A stretch of 64,000 bases of DNA from Flavobacterium caseinilyticum (GTDB lineage Bacteria; Bacteroidota; Bacteroidia; Flavobacteriales; Flavobacteriaceae). The notes beneath the pieces are model-generated. The model ran no database searches. It was not told where the DNA came from and was given only the letters and a program-made list of their open reading frames with translations. Numbering within the stretch: the first letter of the stretch is position 1; every line of letters begins with the position of its first letter. The translations under genes were made by a program, and so were the position numbers. Location of the stretch: the NCBI RefSeq assembly GCF_004349085.1, contig NZ_SMFM01000001.1, forward strand, positions 434,001 to 498,000, given 5' to 3'. Shown piece after piece: positions 34,514 to 43,724 of this stretch.

Positions 34514-35113
34514 ATGAAAATTCCAGTAGCCAAAGCATTATTTAATAGCCATTCATATATAGAGTACAGAAAACTTATCACAGATTTGTTAATCGAAAAA
34601 AAATCGACCGGGAACGAACAATCCGAAGATTTAACACATTATAGCGAATTGAATGAAACCAGAATGAATCGTCTGGATAAAACAATCAAAATCACTGAGG
34701 AAAATAGCAGCGCATTAAAATCTTTAAAGAACGAATATATTTGGTTAGTAATTTCGGAAGGCTGGTGCGGTGATGCTGCGCAACTATTGCCAGTTATCAA
34801 TAAAATGGCAGTGGAATCCGGTAAAATTGATTTGAGAATTGTTCTCCGTGATGAAAATGAAGAATTGATGAAGTTGTTTTTGACCAATAAAAAGAAGTCT
34901 ATTCCAATATTAATTATTGTCGATAAGGAAACGGGCAGTGTGCTGGGAAATTGGGGGCCTAGACCTCAAGCCGCGGCTGATTTAGTGAATGATTATAAAA
35001 AAGAATTTGGAGTTATTGACGAGACTATAAAAACCAATTTGCAACTTTGGTATTTGCATGATAAAGGAATATCAACGCAAAATGAATTGGTCAACTTGAT
35101 GCTGAATCTTTAA
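34514..35113 (+). CDS. Thioredoxin-fold family protein with WCGD site
   Basis: A 199-residue cytosolic protein with a thioredoxin fold in the middle (about residues 70-165). The usual CxxC site is reduced to a single Cys in SEGWCGDAAQLLPV, followed by a cis-Pro segment (SIPILIIVDK). With only one cysteine it cannot form the normal active-site disulphide and may work through glutathione or another thiol, or as a binding protein. Bacteroidota and Firmicutes have many such WCGD/WCPD proteins of unknown role. Confidence 0.8.
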   Translation: MKIPVAKALFNSHSYIEYRKLITDLLIEKKSTGNEQSEDLTHYSELNETRMNRLDKTIKITEENSSALKSLKNEYIWLVISEGWCGDAAQLLPVINKMAVESGKIDLRIVLRDENEELMKLFLTNKKKSIPILIIVDKETGSVLGNWGPRPQAAADLVNDYKKEFGVIDETIKTNLQLWYLHDKGISTQNELVNLMLNL

Positions 35114-35284
35114 AGGAACAACTATTTACCGTTATAAAATTCTATTTTTCAGATGGTTAGATATATTTTTTTATTAAGTATCGAAAAAAAAGCGTAAATT
35201 AGTCGCTTCAACCAACTCTACCGTACTTTAGTTTACTTTTCTATTGGTGTTTAAACATTGTTTAACAATTTAAATAACATCGTT

Positions 35285-35362
35285 ATGAAAAAGCTATTTG
35301 ATAGAATTTATGATTATTTGTCCTATTTGCTGTTTGGAGATAAAGACGTAACTCATTATTAA
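35285..35362 (+). CDS. Possible small protein of 25 residues
   Basis: ATG to TAA with the protein MKKLFDRIYDYLSYLLFGDK then DVTHY. It is amphipathic with a basic start, a hydrophobic YLSYLLFG patch and a charged tail. It lies alone in a 420-base gap and is followed by a hairpin terminator at 35421, which supports transcription. I recognise no family, so expression is uncertain. Confidence 0.35.
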   Translation: MKKLFDRIYDYLSYLLFGDKDVTHY

Positions 35363-35420
35363 AACATCTCGTAACCAAGTAGAGAAAAAAGTATGGATCA
35401 AAATTACTTTTAATTTTAGA

Positions 35421-35464
35421 AAAAACACATCGCAAATTCTTTTATGTATTTGTCATGTGTTTTT
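35421..35464 (+). terminator. Hairpin terminator in the gap before the outer-membrane gene
   Basis: Arms AAAAACACAT and ATGTGTTTTT with a 24-base loop, followed by a T-rich run. It serves the small gene at 35285 and possibly the convergent gene at 35536. Confidence 0.5.
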
Positions 35465-35535
35465 GCTTTTTGAATGCAATTGAGGGTCTGAAAAGTTTTA
35501 CAATGCTAATTTTTAAAGGTCTAAAACATTTTAAT

Positions 35536-36066
35536 TTAAAAAGTGACCAAAGAAACTCCTAAACTGACGCTTCCAGTATCTTTTTGATTATTAATAGGAA
35601 TCGCATAGTGATTTACTTCAAGAAATAATATAACATCATCAGCCGTTTGTAAACCCAAACTGATTTTTTTATAATCTCCAATTAAATCCCCTCGACCCAA
35701 AGCGATCGCTTTACCTAGACCCATTTGGAGTGTAATTCTTGTTTCGTCACCAATTTTGGGACTTAACTTTAAATTTGCAAAAACAGGAACCACAACTAGT
35801 TTGTCTGTCCACCTCCAGTCTACACCAGAGTGAATTCCTAAACCGATCCATTTGTTATGATGTATTCCATATCCTATTTTACTGCTCAAACCATCGGGTA
35901 AAAACCATAAATTGTTAGTATTACCATTTAGATCTGTTTCGCCACGATCCGGATTTCCTTTGATAGAAAAAGCTATATCAAATTGTATATAAGTAAATTT
36001 TTTATTTTGAGAAAAAGCTGAAAAAGTGAAAAGCAAGAAAATAACTGAGATTCGAAAAAGCCTCAA
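35536..36066 (-). CDS. Small outer-membrane beta-barrel-like protein
   Basis: A 176-residue exported protein: signal peptide MRLFRISVIFLLFTFSAFSQ, then alternating hydrophobic strands with Gly and aromatic residues (YGIHHNKWIGLGIHSGVDWRW, ISLGLQTADDVILFLEVNHY, SVSLGVSLVTF). The last residue is Phe, as usual for the last strand of an outer-membrane barrel. An eight-stranded barrel is the likely fold. No specific family is recognised. It starts 4 bases after the truB stop and belongs to the ftsX-uppP-truB transcript. Confidence 0.65.
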   Translation of the reverse strand: MRLFRISVIFLLFTFSAFSQNKKFTYIQFDIAFSIKGNPDRGETDLNGNTNNLWFLPDGLSSKIGYGIHHNKWIGLGIHSGVDWRWTDKLVVVPVFANLKLSPKIGDETRITLQMGLGKAIALGRGDLIGDYKKISLGLQTADDVILFLEVNHYAIPINNQKDTGSVSLGVSLVTF

Positions 36067-36070
36067 AGTA

Positions 36071-36772
36071 TTAATTATTTATAACTAAGTTTTCCTCGAA
36101 TGTTTCGAGGACTATAGCTTCATTTACGTCATAATCTCCAATTTTGGTTCGGCGCAAAGCGGTTAAGTGCGAACCGGAATTCATCGCTTGTCCAAAATCA
36201 AAAGCCAGGGAGCGAATGTATGTTCCTTTGCTGCAAACGACTCTGAAATCAACTTCAGGAAGTGCAATTCTGGTAATTTCAAATTCGTGAATGGTTGTTT
36301 TTCTGGTGGCAATTTCAATGGTTTCTCCTGCTCTTGCATGCTCGTATAAGCGAACGCCATCTTTTTTTATCGCCGAATAAATAGGTGGTTTTTGATCGAT
36401 TTCGCCAAGAAATTGTTTGACAGTTTCATGAATTAAAGCTTCGTCAATATGTTCCGTTGGGAAAGTTTGGTCAATTTCCGTTTCTAAATCATACGAAGGC
36501 GTTGTGGCTCCAATGTGAAAAGTTCCGGTATACTCTTTGGCTTGGCCTTGAAGTTCTGTGATTCTTTTGGTAAATTTTCCGGTACAAACTAACAACAATC
36601 CGGTTGCCAAAGGATCCAAAGTTCCGGCGTGACCAATCTTGAATTTTTTTGGCAGATTTAGTTTGGTAATTAATGCCCATTTCAATTTGTTTACTGCCTG
36701 AAAAGAAGTCCAATTTAATGGTTTGTCAATCAATAAAATTTGTCCCTCTTGGAAATTTTCGGCTGTCTTCAA
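36071..36772 (-). CDS. truB: tRNA pseudouridine(55) synthase
   Basis: A 233-residue enzyme that converts U55 of the tRNA T-loop to pseudouridine. The catalytic Asp is in GHAGTLDPLATGLL, preceded by LLIDKPLNWTSFQAVNKLK. Further blocks are the tRNA-binding QKPPIYSAIKKDGVRLYEHAR and CSKGTYIRSLAFDFG. It lacks a C-terminal PUA domain, consistent with short Bacteroidota forms. It lies 6 bases from uppP, in the order ftsX, DUF3098, uppP, truB. Confidence 0.95.
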   Translation of the reverse strand: MKTAENFQEGQILLIDKPLNWTSFQAVNKLKWALITKLNLPKKFKIGHAGTLDPLATGLLLVCTGKFTKRITELQGQAKEYTGTFHIGATTPSYDLETEIDQTFPTEHIDEALIHETVKQFLGEIDQKPPIYSAIKKDGVRLYEHARAGETIEIATRKTTIHEFEITRIALPEVDFRVVCSKGTYIRSLAFDFGQAMNSGSHLTALRRTKIGDYDVNEAIVLETFEENLVINN

Positions 36773-36778
36773 GGAAAT

Positions 36779-37600
36779 TTATTTAAAGTATGAAAAGTAA
36801 ATCAATAAAAAGAATCCGACGATTATTCGGTACCAACCCCAAGGTTTGAAACCGTATTTTTTGATGATTTCTATGAAAAATTTAATAGCTATAATGGCAA
36901 CGATAAAAGCAACTACGTTTCCTATCAAGAACAATTGTATGTTTTCGTTTGATTTTAAAATCAATTCATAACCTTTCATTTGTGAAGACTCGTAGGTTTT
37001 CAAGAATACAGAATAACAGGTAACGGCCATCATCGTTGGCACCGCCAAGAAGAAAGAGAATTCCGCTGCCGCATGACGCGTCAATCCTTGTTGCATTCCT
37101 CCAATGATTGAGGCAGCAGAACGACTTGTTCCCGGCATCATTGCTAAACATTGCCAAAAACCAATGATTACGGCCTTCTTTACCGTGATATCTTCTTCTT
37201 TGATAATAGTTGGACTTTGAAAACGACTGTCGATAAAAAGTAAAATTACGCCACCTAAAATTAATACAATCGCAATAGGAATTGGATTTCCAAGAACTGC
37301 TTCAATTTTATCATCGAATAATTTTCCTAAAACTAAAGCTGGAATTACGGCATAAACAAGTTTAAGATAAAAACTGATGGCAACACTTTTTGAAGAGAAA
37401 TCGAAAAACTTCTTCCAATATAAAGCTACAACCGCCAAAATAGCTCCAAATTGGATAGAAACCTGGAAAAGCTTCACGAAATCATCCTCTTGAATTCCAA
37501 AATAAGAACTCATAAAAATCATGTGAGCGGTCGAGGAAACAGGCAGATATTCTGTTAATCCTTCTATAATCGCAATTAAAAATGCTTGTAATGTGTTCAT
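36779..37600 (-). CDS. uppP: Undecaprenyl-diphosphate phosphatase
   Basis: A 273-residue integral membrane enzyme (BacA/UppP family) that dephosphorylates undecaprenyl diphosphate so the lipid carrier can be reused for peptidoglycan, and which gives bacitracin resistance. The two family motifs are present: IEGLTEYLPVSSTAHM (residues about 13-28) and PGTSRSAASIIGGM. Seven or eight helices are visible. It directly abuts the DUF3098 gene (stop at 37601). Confidence 0.95.
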   Translation of the reverse strand: MNTLQAFLIAIIEGLTEYLPVSSTAHMIFMSSYFGIQEDDFVKLFQVSIQFGAILAVVALYWKKFFDFSSKSVAISFYLKLVYAVIPALVLGKLFDDKIEAVLGNPIPIAIVLILGGVILLFIDSRFQSPTIIKEEDITVKKAVIIGFWQCLAMMPGTSRSAASIIGGMQQGLTRHAAAEFSFFLAVPTMMAVTCYSVFLKTYESSQMKGYELILKSNENIQLFLIGNVVAFIVAIIAIKFFIEIIKKYGFKPWGWYRIIVGFFLLIYFSYFK

Positions 37601-37843
37601 TTATGCTTTTTTGGGATTCTTAAGAATGGCATAAATGGTAATTCCAAAACCAATTAAAACAGTTGTTGGTGCCAATCGAATTCTTCTGAAGTTGAAGATA
37701 TCTTCACTAAACACATTAGGATCATCACTTCCTCCTCCTGCCATTAGAATAAATCCTAAGGCAATTACTACTATCCCAATTAATAGAATCTGATAGTTTA
37801 TCTTATCAAAAAGAAATTCTGGTTTCTGATCGTTATTTTCCAT
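37601..37843 (-). CDS. DUF3098 membrane protein
   Basis: An 80-residue protein with two membrane helices (about 18-36 and 57-75) joined by a polar loop GGGSDDPNVFSEDIFNFRR. I recognise the DUF3098 family, a short Bacteroidota protein found between ftsX and uppP. Its function is unknown; constant linkage to ftsX and uppP suggests an envelope role. Confidence 0.85.
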   Translation of the reverse strand: MENNDQKPEFLFDKINYQILLIGIVVIALGFILMAGGGSDDPNVFSEDIFNFRRIRLAPTTVLIGFGITIYAILKNPKKA

Positions 37844-37912
37844 TTATGCTGAATTTAGTTCAGTATCACTACTAACTGTTATTTTTCAATTTTTTTTACT
37901 GTACACTGAATA

Positions 37913-38788
37913 CTAATAAAGATCGTCTGTTCTTAAATTCAAGAAACGTTGTGTTGCAAAATACGTGCTTAACCAAGTAATTAAAATGCCAATTCCTAAA
38001 ACGGCCAATAATACCAAGCCAATCATAGCTTTATCTTCTAAAATACCAAGATTTGGAAAACTGGTTTCAACATAAATTAAAACACCAATTAATGCTAAAA
38101 CGGCCAAAACCGCTCCTATCATTCCTAGTTTTATGCTTCGCATTACAAAAGGTTTTCTGATAAACGCTTTAGTTGCACCTACCATTTGCATGGTTTTGAT
38201 GATAAATCGGTTGGAATGTATCGATAAACGCAACGAGCTATTAATCAGTAATACGGCAATAACAGCAAGGAATCCGCTGATTATTAAAATCCACATACTC
38301 ACTTTTTTGATGTTGTCGTTCACTAAATTCACTAATTGTTTGTCATAAACAATATCTGAAATCATAGTATTTTTACGCAAGCCTGCTTCGATTTTTGTGA
38401 TACTGTCTTTCACTACATAATCGCCTTTCAAGTGAATATCGTAGGAGTTCTGCAGTGGGTTTTCACCAAGAAATTCCATAAAATCCTCACCAATAATATC
38501 AGTATGTTCTTTAGCGGCAGCTTCTTTGGTCACATAAGTATATGTTTTTACAAATGGACTTGCTTTTATTTGGGTTCCAAAAGCTTTCACAATACTGTCA
38601 TTGGCTTCATTCTTGAAAAAAACCGTCATGGCAATATTTTCTTTGAAATCGTTTGCTAATTTTTTAGAATTTATAATGAAAAGTCCCAATATTCCCAATA
38701 GAAATAAAACTAAGAATACACTTAGCACTACTGAAAAATAAGAGGAAATTAACCGGCGTTTTTGAAAATTATCAAATGAAGAACTCAT
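37913..38788 (-). CDS. ftsX: Cell division protein FtsX
   Basis: A 291-residue permease-like protein of the FtsEX complex, which relays ATP hydrolysis by FtsE to peptidoglycan hydrolases at the septum. Four helices are seen: about 20-42 first, a periplasmic domain (about 43-165, AMTVFFKNEANDS), then three helices near 170-190, 220-243 and 255-278. The block LRLSIHSNRFIIKTMQMVGATKAFIRKPF is typical. ftsE is not in this window. Confidence 0.92.
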   Translation of the reverse strand: MSSSFDNFQKRRLISSYFSVVLSVFLVLFLLGILGLFIINSKKLANDFKENIAMTVFFKNEANDSIVKAFGTQIKASPFVKTYTYVTKEAAAKEHTDIIGEDFMEFLGENPLQNSYDIHLKGDYVVKDSITKIEAGLRKNTMISDIVYDKQLVNLVNDNIKKVSMWILIISGFLAVIAVLLINSSLRLSIHSNRFIIKTMQMVGATKAFIRKPFVMRSIKLGMIGAVLAVLALIGVLIYVETSFPNLGILEDKAMIGLVLLAVLGIGILITWLSTYFATQRFLNLRTDDLY

Positions 38789-38878
38789 AGTTTATTGAAA
38801 TTATTGGGTAAAAATAATAAAGAATTTCTTTATTTAAAGTTAATAACGCTCAAAGTTTCAACTTTCGTACAATAAACG

Positions 38879-38886
38879 TAAATTTG
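38879..38886 (+). promoter_or_regulatory. Candidate -7 promoter element and leader of leuS
   Basis: TAAATTTG matches TAnnTTTG, 119 bases before the leuS ATG. The leader contains an inverted repeat (38906-38938, arms around CAGGGTT and AACCCTT) that could attenuate transcription. No T-box or leader peptide is seen. Confidence 0.45.
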
Positions 38887-39005
38887 CGACCTGAAATTTT
38901 CGTAACCTATTCAGGGTTCAAAACCCTTAATGGGTTAAAATAAAGCGCTAAATGACTTGAGTATGTGAAAGCATAACTCCATTAAAATAAAAATAAAAAA
39001 GAGGA

Positions 39006-42000
39006 ATGAAATACAATCCGAACGAAATAGAGGCCAAATGGCAGAAATATTGGTTAGACAACGCAACGTTTAAAGCCGAAAACAACTCAGAAAAACCTAA
39101 ATATTACGTACTTGATATGTTTCCTTATCCATCTGGAGCGGGATTGCATGTTGGGCATCCGCTGGGATATATTGCCTCTGACGTGTATTCAAGATACAAA
39201 AGACACCAAGGTTTTAATGTGTTGCACCCAATGGGCTACGACAGTTTTGGATTGCCTGCGGAACAATATGCCATACAAACTGGTCAACGTCCGGAGGATA
39301 CGACTTCGGTAAATATTGACGGAGGAACGGATAAGGAAGGAAATAAAATTGCGGGTTACAGAAAACAATTAGACAAAATTGGATTCTCCTTTGATTGGAG
39401 CCGAGAAGTGCGCACTTCAAATCCTGATTATTACAAGCATACACAATGGATTTTCATCCAATTATTTAATTCTTGGTACAATAAAAACAGCGATAAAGCC
39501 GAAGATATTTCGACTCTGGTTTCCATTTTTTCGACAGAAGGAAATGTAAATGTCAACGCCGTTTGTGATGAAAATATTGAAGGTTTTACAGCAAATGAAT
39601 GGAACGCTTTCGCAAAAGAACAGCAGGAGAAAATTTTGCTGCAATACAGATTGACCTATTTGGCAGAGACTGAGGTTAACTGGTGTCCAGGATTAGGAAC
39701 GGTTTTGGCAAATGACGAAATCGTAAATGGCGTTTCAGAACGTGGCGGTTTTACGGTTGTTCGTAAAAAAATGACGCAATGGAGCATGCGAATTTCGGCT
39801 TATGCAGAACGTTTGTTACAAGGTTTGAACGAAATCGATTGGAGCGAAAGCATCAAGGAAAGTCAAAGAAACTGGATTGGAAAATCCGTTGGAGCGACTG
39901 TTTCTTTTAAAGTCGAAAGTCAAAAGTCGAAAGTCGAAAGTGATCAACAATATATAGATGTTTTTACTACAAGACCTGATACCATTTTTGGAGTTACGTT
40001 CATGACATTGGCTCCGGAACACGAATTAGTTTCTCAAATTACAACTGCAGAACAAAAAGCAGAAGTGGATGCCTATATAGAAAAAACGTCAAAACGTTCC
40101 GAAAGAGAGCGTATGGCCGATGTAAAAACTATTTCTGGGGTATTTACCGGTGCGTATGCTGAACATCCGTTTACGAAAGAACCAATTCCAGTTTGGATTG
40201 GAGATTATGTTTTGGCAGGTTACGGGACAGGCGCTGTTATGGCGGTTCCTTGTGGCGATGAAAGAGATTATGCTTTTGCGAATTTCTTCAAAGGTCAACA
40301 AGGTATGTCAGCCATTAAAAATATTTTTGATAAAGATATTTCTGAGGCTGCTTTTGGAGCCAAAGAAGGTTTTCAATTGGTAGATTCTGATTTTCTAAAT
40401 GGATTAGATTATAAAAAAGGGACTCAAAAAGTAATTGAAGAATTAGAAAAAATAAACCAAGGGAAAGGAAAAATAAATTACCGTTTGCGTGATGCCGTTT
40501 TCTCTCGTCAGCGGTATTGGGGAGAACCGTTTCCGGTTTATTATGTGAATGGCTTGCCGCAAATGATTGATGCGCAACATTTGCCTATCATCTTGCCGGA
40601 AGTAGAGAAATACTTGCCAACCGAAGAAGGTTTACCACCTTTAGGAAACGCTACGGTTTGGGCTTGGGACAGTGTTCAGTGTTCAGTGGTTAGTACTCAG
40701 TTAGTAGATAATGTAACCGTTTTTCCATTGGAACTAAATACGATGCCAGGTTGGGCGGGAAGTTCATGGTACTGGATGCGTTATATGGATGCGCACAATG
40801 AAAATGAATTTGCCAGCAAGGACGCAATGGCGTATTGGGAAAGTGTGGATTTATACATTGGCGGAAGCGAACACGCAACCGGACATTTATTATATTCCCG
40901 TTTTTGGAACAAATTTTTGAAAGACAAAGGTTTTGCACCGACCGAAGAACCATTTAAAAAACTGATTAATCAGGGAATGATTTTAGGGATGAGTGCGTTT
41001 GTGTATAGAATATCGTTTACTTATGGAATTGCATCTGAGGGCAATAATGAGGTGGTTGAAACACTTAAGAAGATTCCAACCGTTTTTATTTCACATGAAA
41101 AGTTAAAGAAAAATGATCAAGTTTTAAATGGGTTGTTGTCAACAATTAAGTTAAAGGATGAGGTTATTAGTATTGTAAAGAAGAGGACTCAATTGTCAGA
41201 TGAATTTTTAAATAATTTAGTTCCTTTTATTAGTGGAATACATGTTGATTTAAAAGTAATCAATGAAATAACTAATGAATTAGACATTGAAACTTTTAAG
41301 AACCATCCATTATATTCTGATTATAAAGATGCAGAATTTGTCACTGAAGAAAACGGAAAATACATTGTTGGTCGCGAAATCGAAAAAATGTCGAAATCCA
41401 AATACAATGTCGTAACACCGGATGATATTTGTAATGAATACGGAGCGGACACCTTGCGTTTGTACGAAATGTTTTTAGGGCCATTGGAACAAGCAAAACC
41501 TTGGAATACGGCTGGAATTTCGGGAGTTTTTGGTTTCTTGAAAAAACTGTGTCGTTTGTATTTTGATGACAATGGTTTGATTGTTACCAATGACGAGCCA
41601 ACCAAAGACAACCTAAAATCATTGCACAAAACCATCAAAAAAGTAGCGGAAGATATTGAAGGTTTCTCTTTCAATACATCAGTTTCTCAGTTTATGATTT
41701 GTGTAAATGAATTGTCCACTCAAAACTGTCATTCTCGTGCTATTCTAGAGCCATTAGCGATTACAATTTCACCGTATGCACCGCACATCGCCGAAGAATT
41801 ATGGTCGTTATTAGGAAATACAGGTTCGATTGCGACAGTTGCTTTTCCTGCTTTTGAAGCTAAATATTTAGTGGAGAGCGAAAAGGAATATCCAGTTTCT
41901 TTTAACGGAAAAATGCGTTTCACGATGGTTTTACCTTTGGATTTAAACAAGGAACAAATCGAGGAAATCGTAATGAAAGATGAAAGAACCATCAAACAAT

Positions 42001-42065
42001 TAGAGGGCAGAACGCCAAATAAGGTGATAATTGTTCCGGGAAAAATTATCAATTTGGTGGGATAA
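39006..42065 (+). CDS. leuS: Leucyl-tRNA synthetase with unusual insertions
   Basis: A 1019-residue class Ia synthetase, against 860 in E. coli. The HIGH signature is PYPSGAGLHVGHPLGY, the editing domain contains FTTRPDTIFGVTFM and GTGAVMAVPCGDERD, and KMSKS is EKMSKSKYNVV (near 797). Extra length lies in a segment before KMSKS (about 660-780, containing LKKIPTVFISHEKLKKNDQ), which is AT-rich and Lys-rich. Two short stretches look like repeat DNA translated in frame: KVESQKSKVES (39905-39945) and SVQCSVVSTQ (40670-40705). The catalytic motifs are intact, so the enzyme should work. The ATG at 39006 fits the family N-terminus. Confidence 0.95.
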   Translation: MKYNPNEIEAKWQKYWLDNATFKAENNSEKPKYYVLDMFPYPSGAGLHVGHPLGYIASDVYSRYKRHQGFNVLHPMGYDSFGLPAEQYAIQTGQRPEDTTSVNIDGGTDKEGNKIAGYRKQLDKIGFSFDWSREVRTSNPDYYKHTQWIFIQLFNSWYNKNSDKAEDISTLVSIFSTEGNVNVNAVCDENIEGFTANEWNAFAKEQQEKILLQYRLTYLAETEVNWCPGLGTVLANDEIVNGVSERGGFTVVRKKMTQWSMRISAYAERLLQGLNEIDWSESIKESQRNWIGKSVGATVSFKVESQKSKVESDQQYIDVFTTRPDTIFGVTFMTLAPEHELVSQITTAEQKAEVDAYIEKTSKRSERERMADVKTISGVFTGAYAEHPFTKEPIPVWIGDYVLAGYGTGAVMAVPCGDERDYAFANFFKGQQGMSAIKNIFDKDISEAAFGAKEGFQLVDSDFLNGLDYKKGTQKVIEELEKINQGKGKINYRLRDAVFSRQRYWGEPFPVYYVNGLPQMIDAQHLPIILPEVEKYLPTEEGLPPLGNATVWAWDSVQCSVVSTQLVDNVTVFPLELNTMPGWAGSSWYWMRYMDAHNENEFASKDAMAYWESVDLYIGGSEHATGHLLYSRFWNKFLKDKGFAPTEEPFKKLINQGMILGMSAFVYRISFTYGIASEGNNEVVETLKKIPTVFISHEKLKKNDQVLNGLLSTIKLKDEVISIVKKRTQLSDEFLNNLVPFISGIHVDLKVINEITNELDIETFKNHPLYSDYKDAEFVTEENGKYIVGREIEKMSKSKYNVVTPDDICNEYGADTLRLYEMFLGPLEQAKPWNTAGISGVFGFLKKLCRLYFDDNGLIVTNDEPTKDNLKSLHKTIKKVAEDIEGFSFNTSVSQFMICVNELSTQNCHSRAILEPLAITISPYAPHIAEELWSLLGNTGSIATVAFPAFEAKYLVESEKEYPVSFNGKMRFTMVLPLDLNKEQIEEIVMKDERTIKQLEGRTPNKVIIVPGKIINLVG

Positions 42066-42081
42066 ATTTTTTAATGATTTT

Positions 42082-42148
42082 GTAGAGACGCACCGTAGAG
42101 ACGCACTGTAGAGACGCACCGTAGAGACGCACTGCAGTGCGTCTCTAC
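42082..42148. repeat. 13-bp tandem repeat ending in a perfect palindrome
   Basis: Four tandem units of GTAGAGACGCAC(C/T), the last followed by its reverse complement so that 42121-42148 is a perfect 28-bp palindrome. The GC-rich composition differs from the flanks. A second repeat-like segment (42168-42221, with ATCCGCGCAAACCCG and TTATCCGCGTTCC) follows. Both occupy the 240-base gap after leuS. No gene is seen there. Confidence 0.65.
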
Positions 42149-42303
42149 AATCACAATCTTAACAATCAAAAAATCCGCGCAAACCCGTTTCATCTGCGTT
42201 ATCCGCGTTCCATTTCACCAATGCCAAATTGACACAATAAAAAATTGGTTCAGATTTTGATGATTCTTTTATAACTTTAACAATACAATTAAAAAACAAA
42301 AAT

Positions 42304-42993
42304 ATGGGAATGGGTTATTTGATTCTTGCCGGAGCAATTATGCTTTTCAGCTGGTTAGTTAGTTCAAGACTAAAAAGCAAATTTGAACATTATTCTAAAT
42401 TACAATTACAAAACGGAATGTCAGGCGCTGAAATCGCCGAAAAAATGCTTGCCGATAATGGAATTCGCGATGTGCGAGTGATCTCTACGCCTGGACGATT
42501 GACGGATCATTACAATCCGGTAGATAAAACGGTAAATCTAAGTGAGGCTGTTTATAACCAACGCAATGCGGCTGCAGCGGCTGTTGCGGCGCACGAATGT
42601 GGTCACGCCGTACAACACGCTGTGGGATATCAATGGCTTACGATGCGTTCTAAATTAGTGCCTGTTGTGAATGTGGCATCAACGTATATGCAATGGATTT
42701 TGCTTGCCGGAATCTTAATGATGAAAACTTTTCCACAGTTATTATTGGTAGGAATTATCATTTTTGCGGCAACCACTTTGTTTTCGATTGTTACTTTGCC
42801 AGTCGAATATGATGCAAGTAATCGTGCATTGGCTTGGTTAGAAAATAAAAGAATGCTGACGCAACAAGAACAAGCAGGAGCTAAAGATTCGCTTAAATGG
42901 GCTGCCAGAACGTATGTCGTGGCTGCTTTGGGGTCAATTGCTACGCTGTTGTATTACGTTTCCATTTATATGGGAGGAAGCAGAAGAGACTAA
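42304..42993 (+). CDS. YugP-like membrane zinc metallopeptidase
   Basis: A 229-residue membrane protein of the neutral zinc metallopeptidase (YugP) family. An N-terminal helix (about 4-20) is followed by the zinc motif VAAHECGHAVQHA (HECGH, near 98-102). Two helices follow (about 130-175), with the conserved segment LPVEYDASNRALAWL carrying a likely third ligand Asp, and there is a last helix at 200-220. The substrate is unknown; membrane-protein quality control is often assumed. Confidence 0.87.
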   Translation: MGMGYLILAGAIMLFSWLVSSRLKSKFEHYSKLQLQNGMSGAEIAEKMLADNGIRDVRVISTPGRLTDHYNPVDKTVNLSEAVYNQRNAAAAAVAAHECGHAVQHAVGYQWLTMRSKLVPVVNVASTYMQWILLAGILMMKTFPQLLLVGIIIFAATTLFSIVTLPVEYDASNRALAWLENKRMLTQQEQAGAKDSLKWAARTYVVAALGSIATLLYYVSIYMGGSRRD

Positions 42994-43023
42994 ATAATTG
43001 GATTTTTAGATAATTAGACAAAA

Positions 43024-43054
43024 GCCGTTTGTACTCCAAACGGCATTTTTTTTT
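43024..43054. terminator. Bidirectional terminator between the YugP-like and Lrp genes
   Basis: Arms GCCGTTTG and CAAACGGC with a short loop, followed by a nine-T run on the plus strand and with an A-run before it. It serves both convergent genes. Confidence 0.8.
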
Positions 43055-43086
43055 CGTTTAATCTAAAAGTCCAATTATCTAAATAT

Positions 43087-43557
43087 CTAAAGTTGAATTT
43101 GTCTGTCGATTTGTTGGTCTAAAGAAATGAAGGTTTCTGTTCTGGAAACGCCTTCTATCGCTTGGATTTTGGTGTTGAGTAAATGCATTAAATGTTCGTT
43201 ATCGCGACAAATAATTTTGATCAGAATCGACCAGTTTCCAGTAGTGTAATGACACTCTAATACTTCCGGAATTTTCTTTAAATCACGAACTGCTTCTGGA
43301 TTTCGGGCTGCTTTGTCCAGATAAATCCCAACAAAAGCCATCGTATTATAGCCCAAAATTTTATTGTTTACCGTAAACTTTGATCCCGAAATTACGCCGG
43401 ATTGTTCCAGTTTTCGCAAGCGTTGATGAATTGCCGCTCCTGAAATCCCTATTTTATTGGCGATTTGCAGAATTGGTTTTCGGGCATCTTCCATCAGGTC
43501 GCGTAAAATTTCTTTATCGATGCCGTCAATTTCTACTATCAAGGAATTGATTTTCAT
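43087..43557 (-). CDS. Lrp/AsnC family transcriptional regulator
   Basis: A 156-residue feast/famine regulator. An N-terminal helix-turn-helix (about 15-60: EDARKPILQIANKIGISG then AAIHQRLRKLEQSGVI) is followed by the RAM/ligand-binding beta-alpha domain (about 70-150, VGIYLDKAARNPEAV, ECHYTTGNWSILIKI). Such proteins bind amino acids and control metabolic genes. The target is not apparent from the neighbours. Confidence 0.92.
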   Translation of the reverse strand: MKINSLIVEIDGIDKEILRDLMEDARKPILQIANKIGISGAAIHQRLRKLEQSGVISGSKFTVNNKILGYNTMAFVGIYLDKAARNPEAVRDLKKIPEVLECHYTTGNWSILIKIICRDNEHLMHLLNTKIQAIEGVSRTETFISLDQQIDRQIQL

Positions 43558-43670
43558 AAGTTGTGATTTTAAACCAAAATTTAGGATTTAGTTTTAATTT
43601 AAAATCAAATTTAAGTAAAAAACGATTAATAAAAATAAATGTAAACTGTTTTAAAAATTCACGTCACAAA

Positions 43671-43703
43671 AAAAAGCCATTCAGATTTTCGAATGGCTTT
43701 TTT
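43671..43703 (-). terminator. Terminator after hemD
   Basis: A hairpin with arms AAAAAGCCATTC and GAATGGCTTTTT, A-rich before and T-rich after, 22 bases beyond the hemD stop. Confidence 0.75.
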
Positions 43704-43724
43704 AACTGTATTTCAAAAGTTTTT

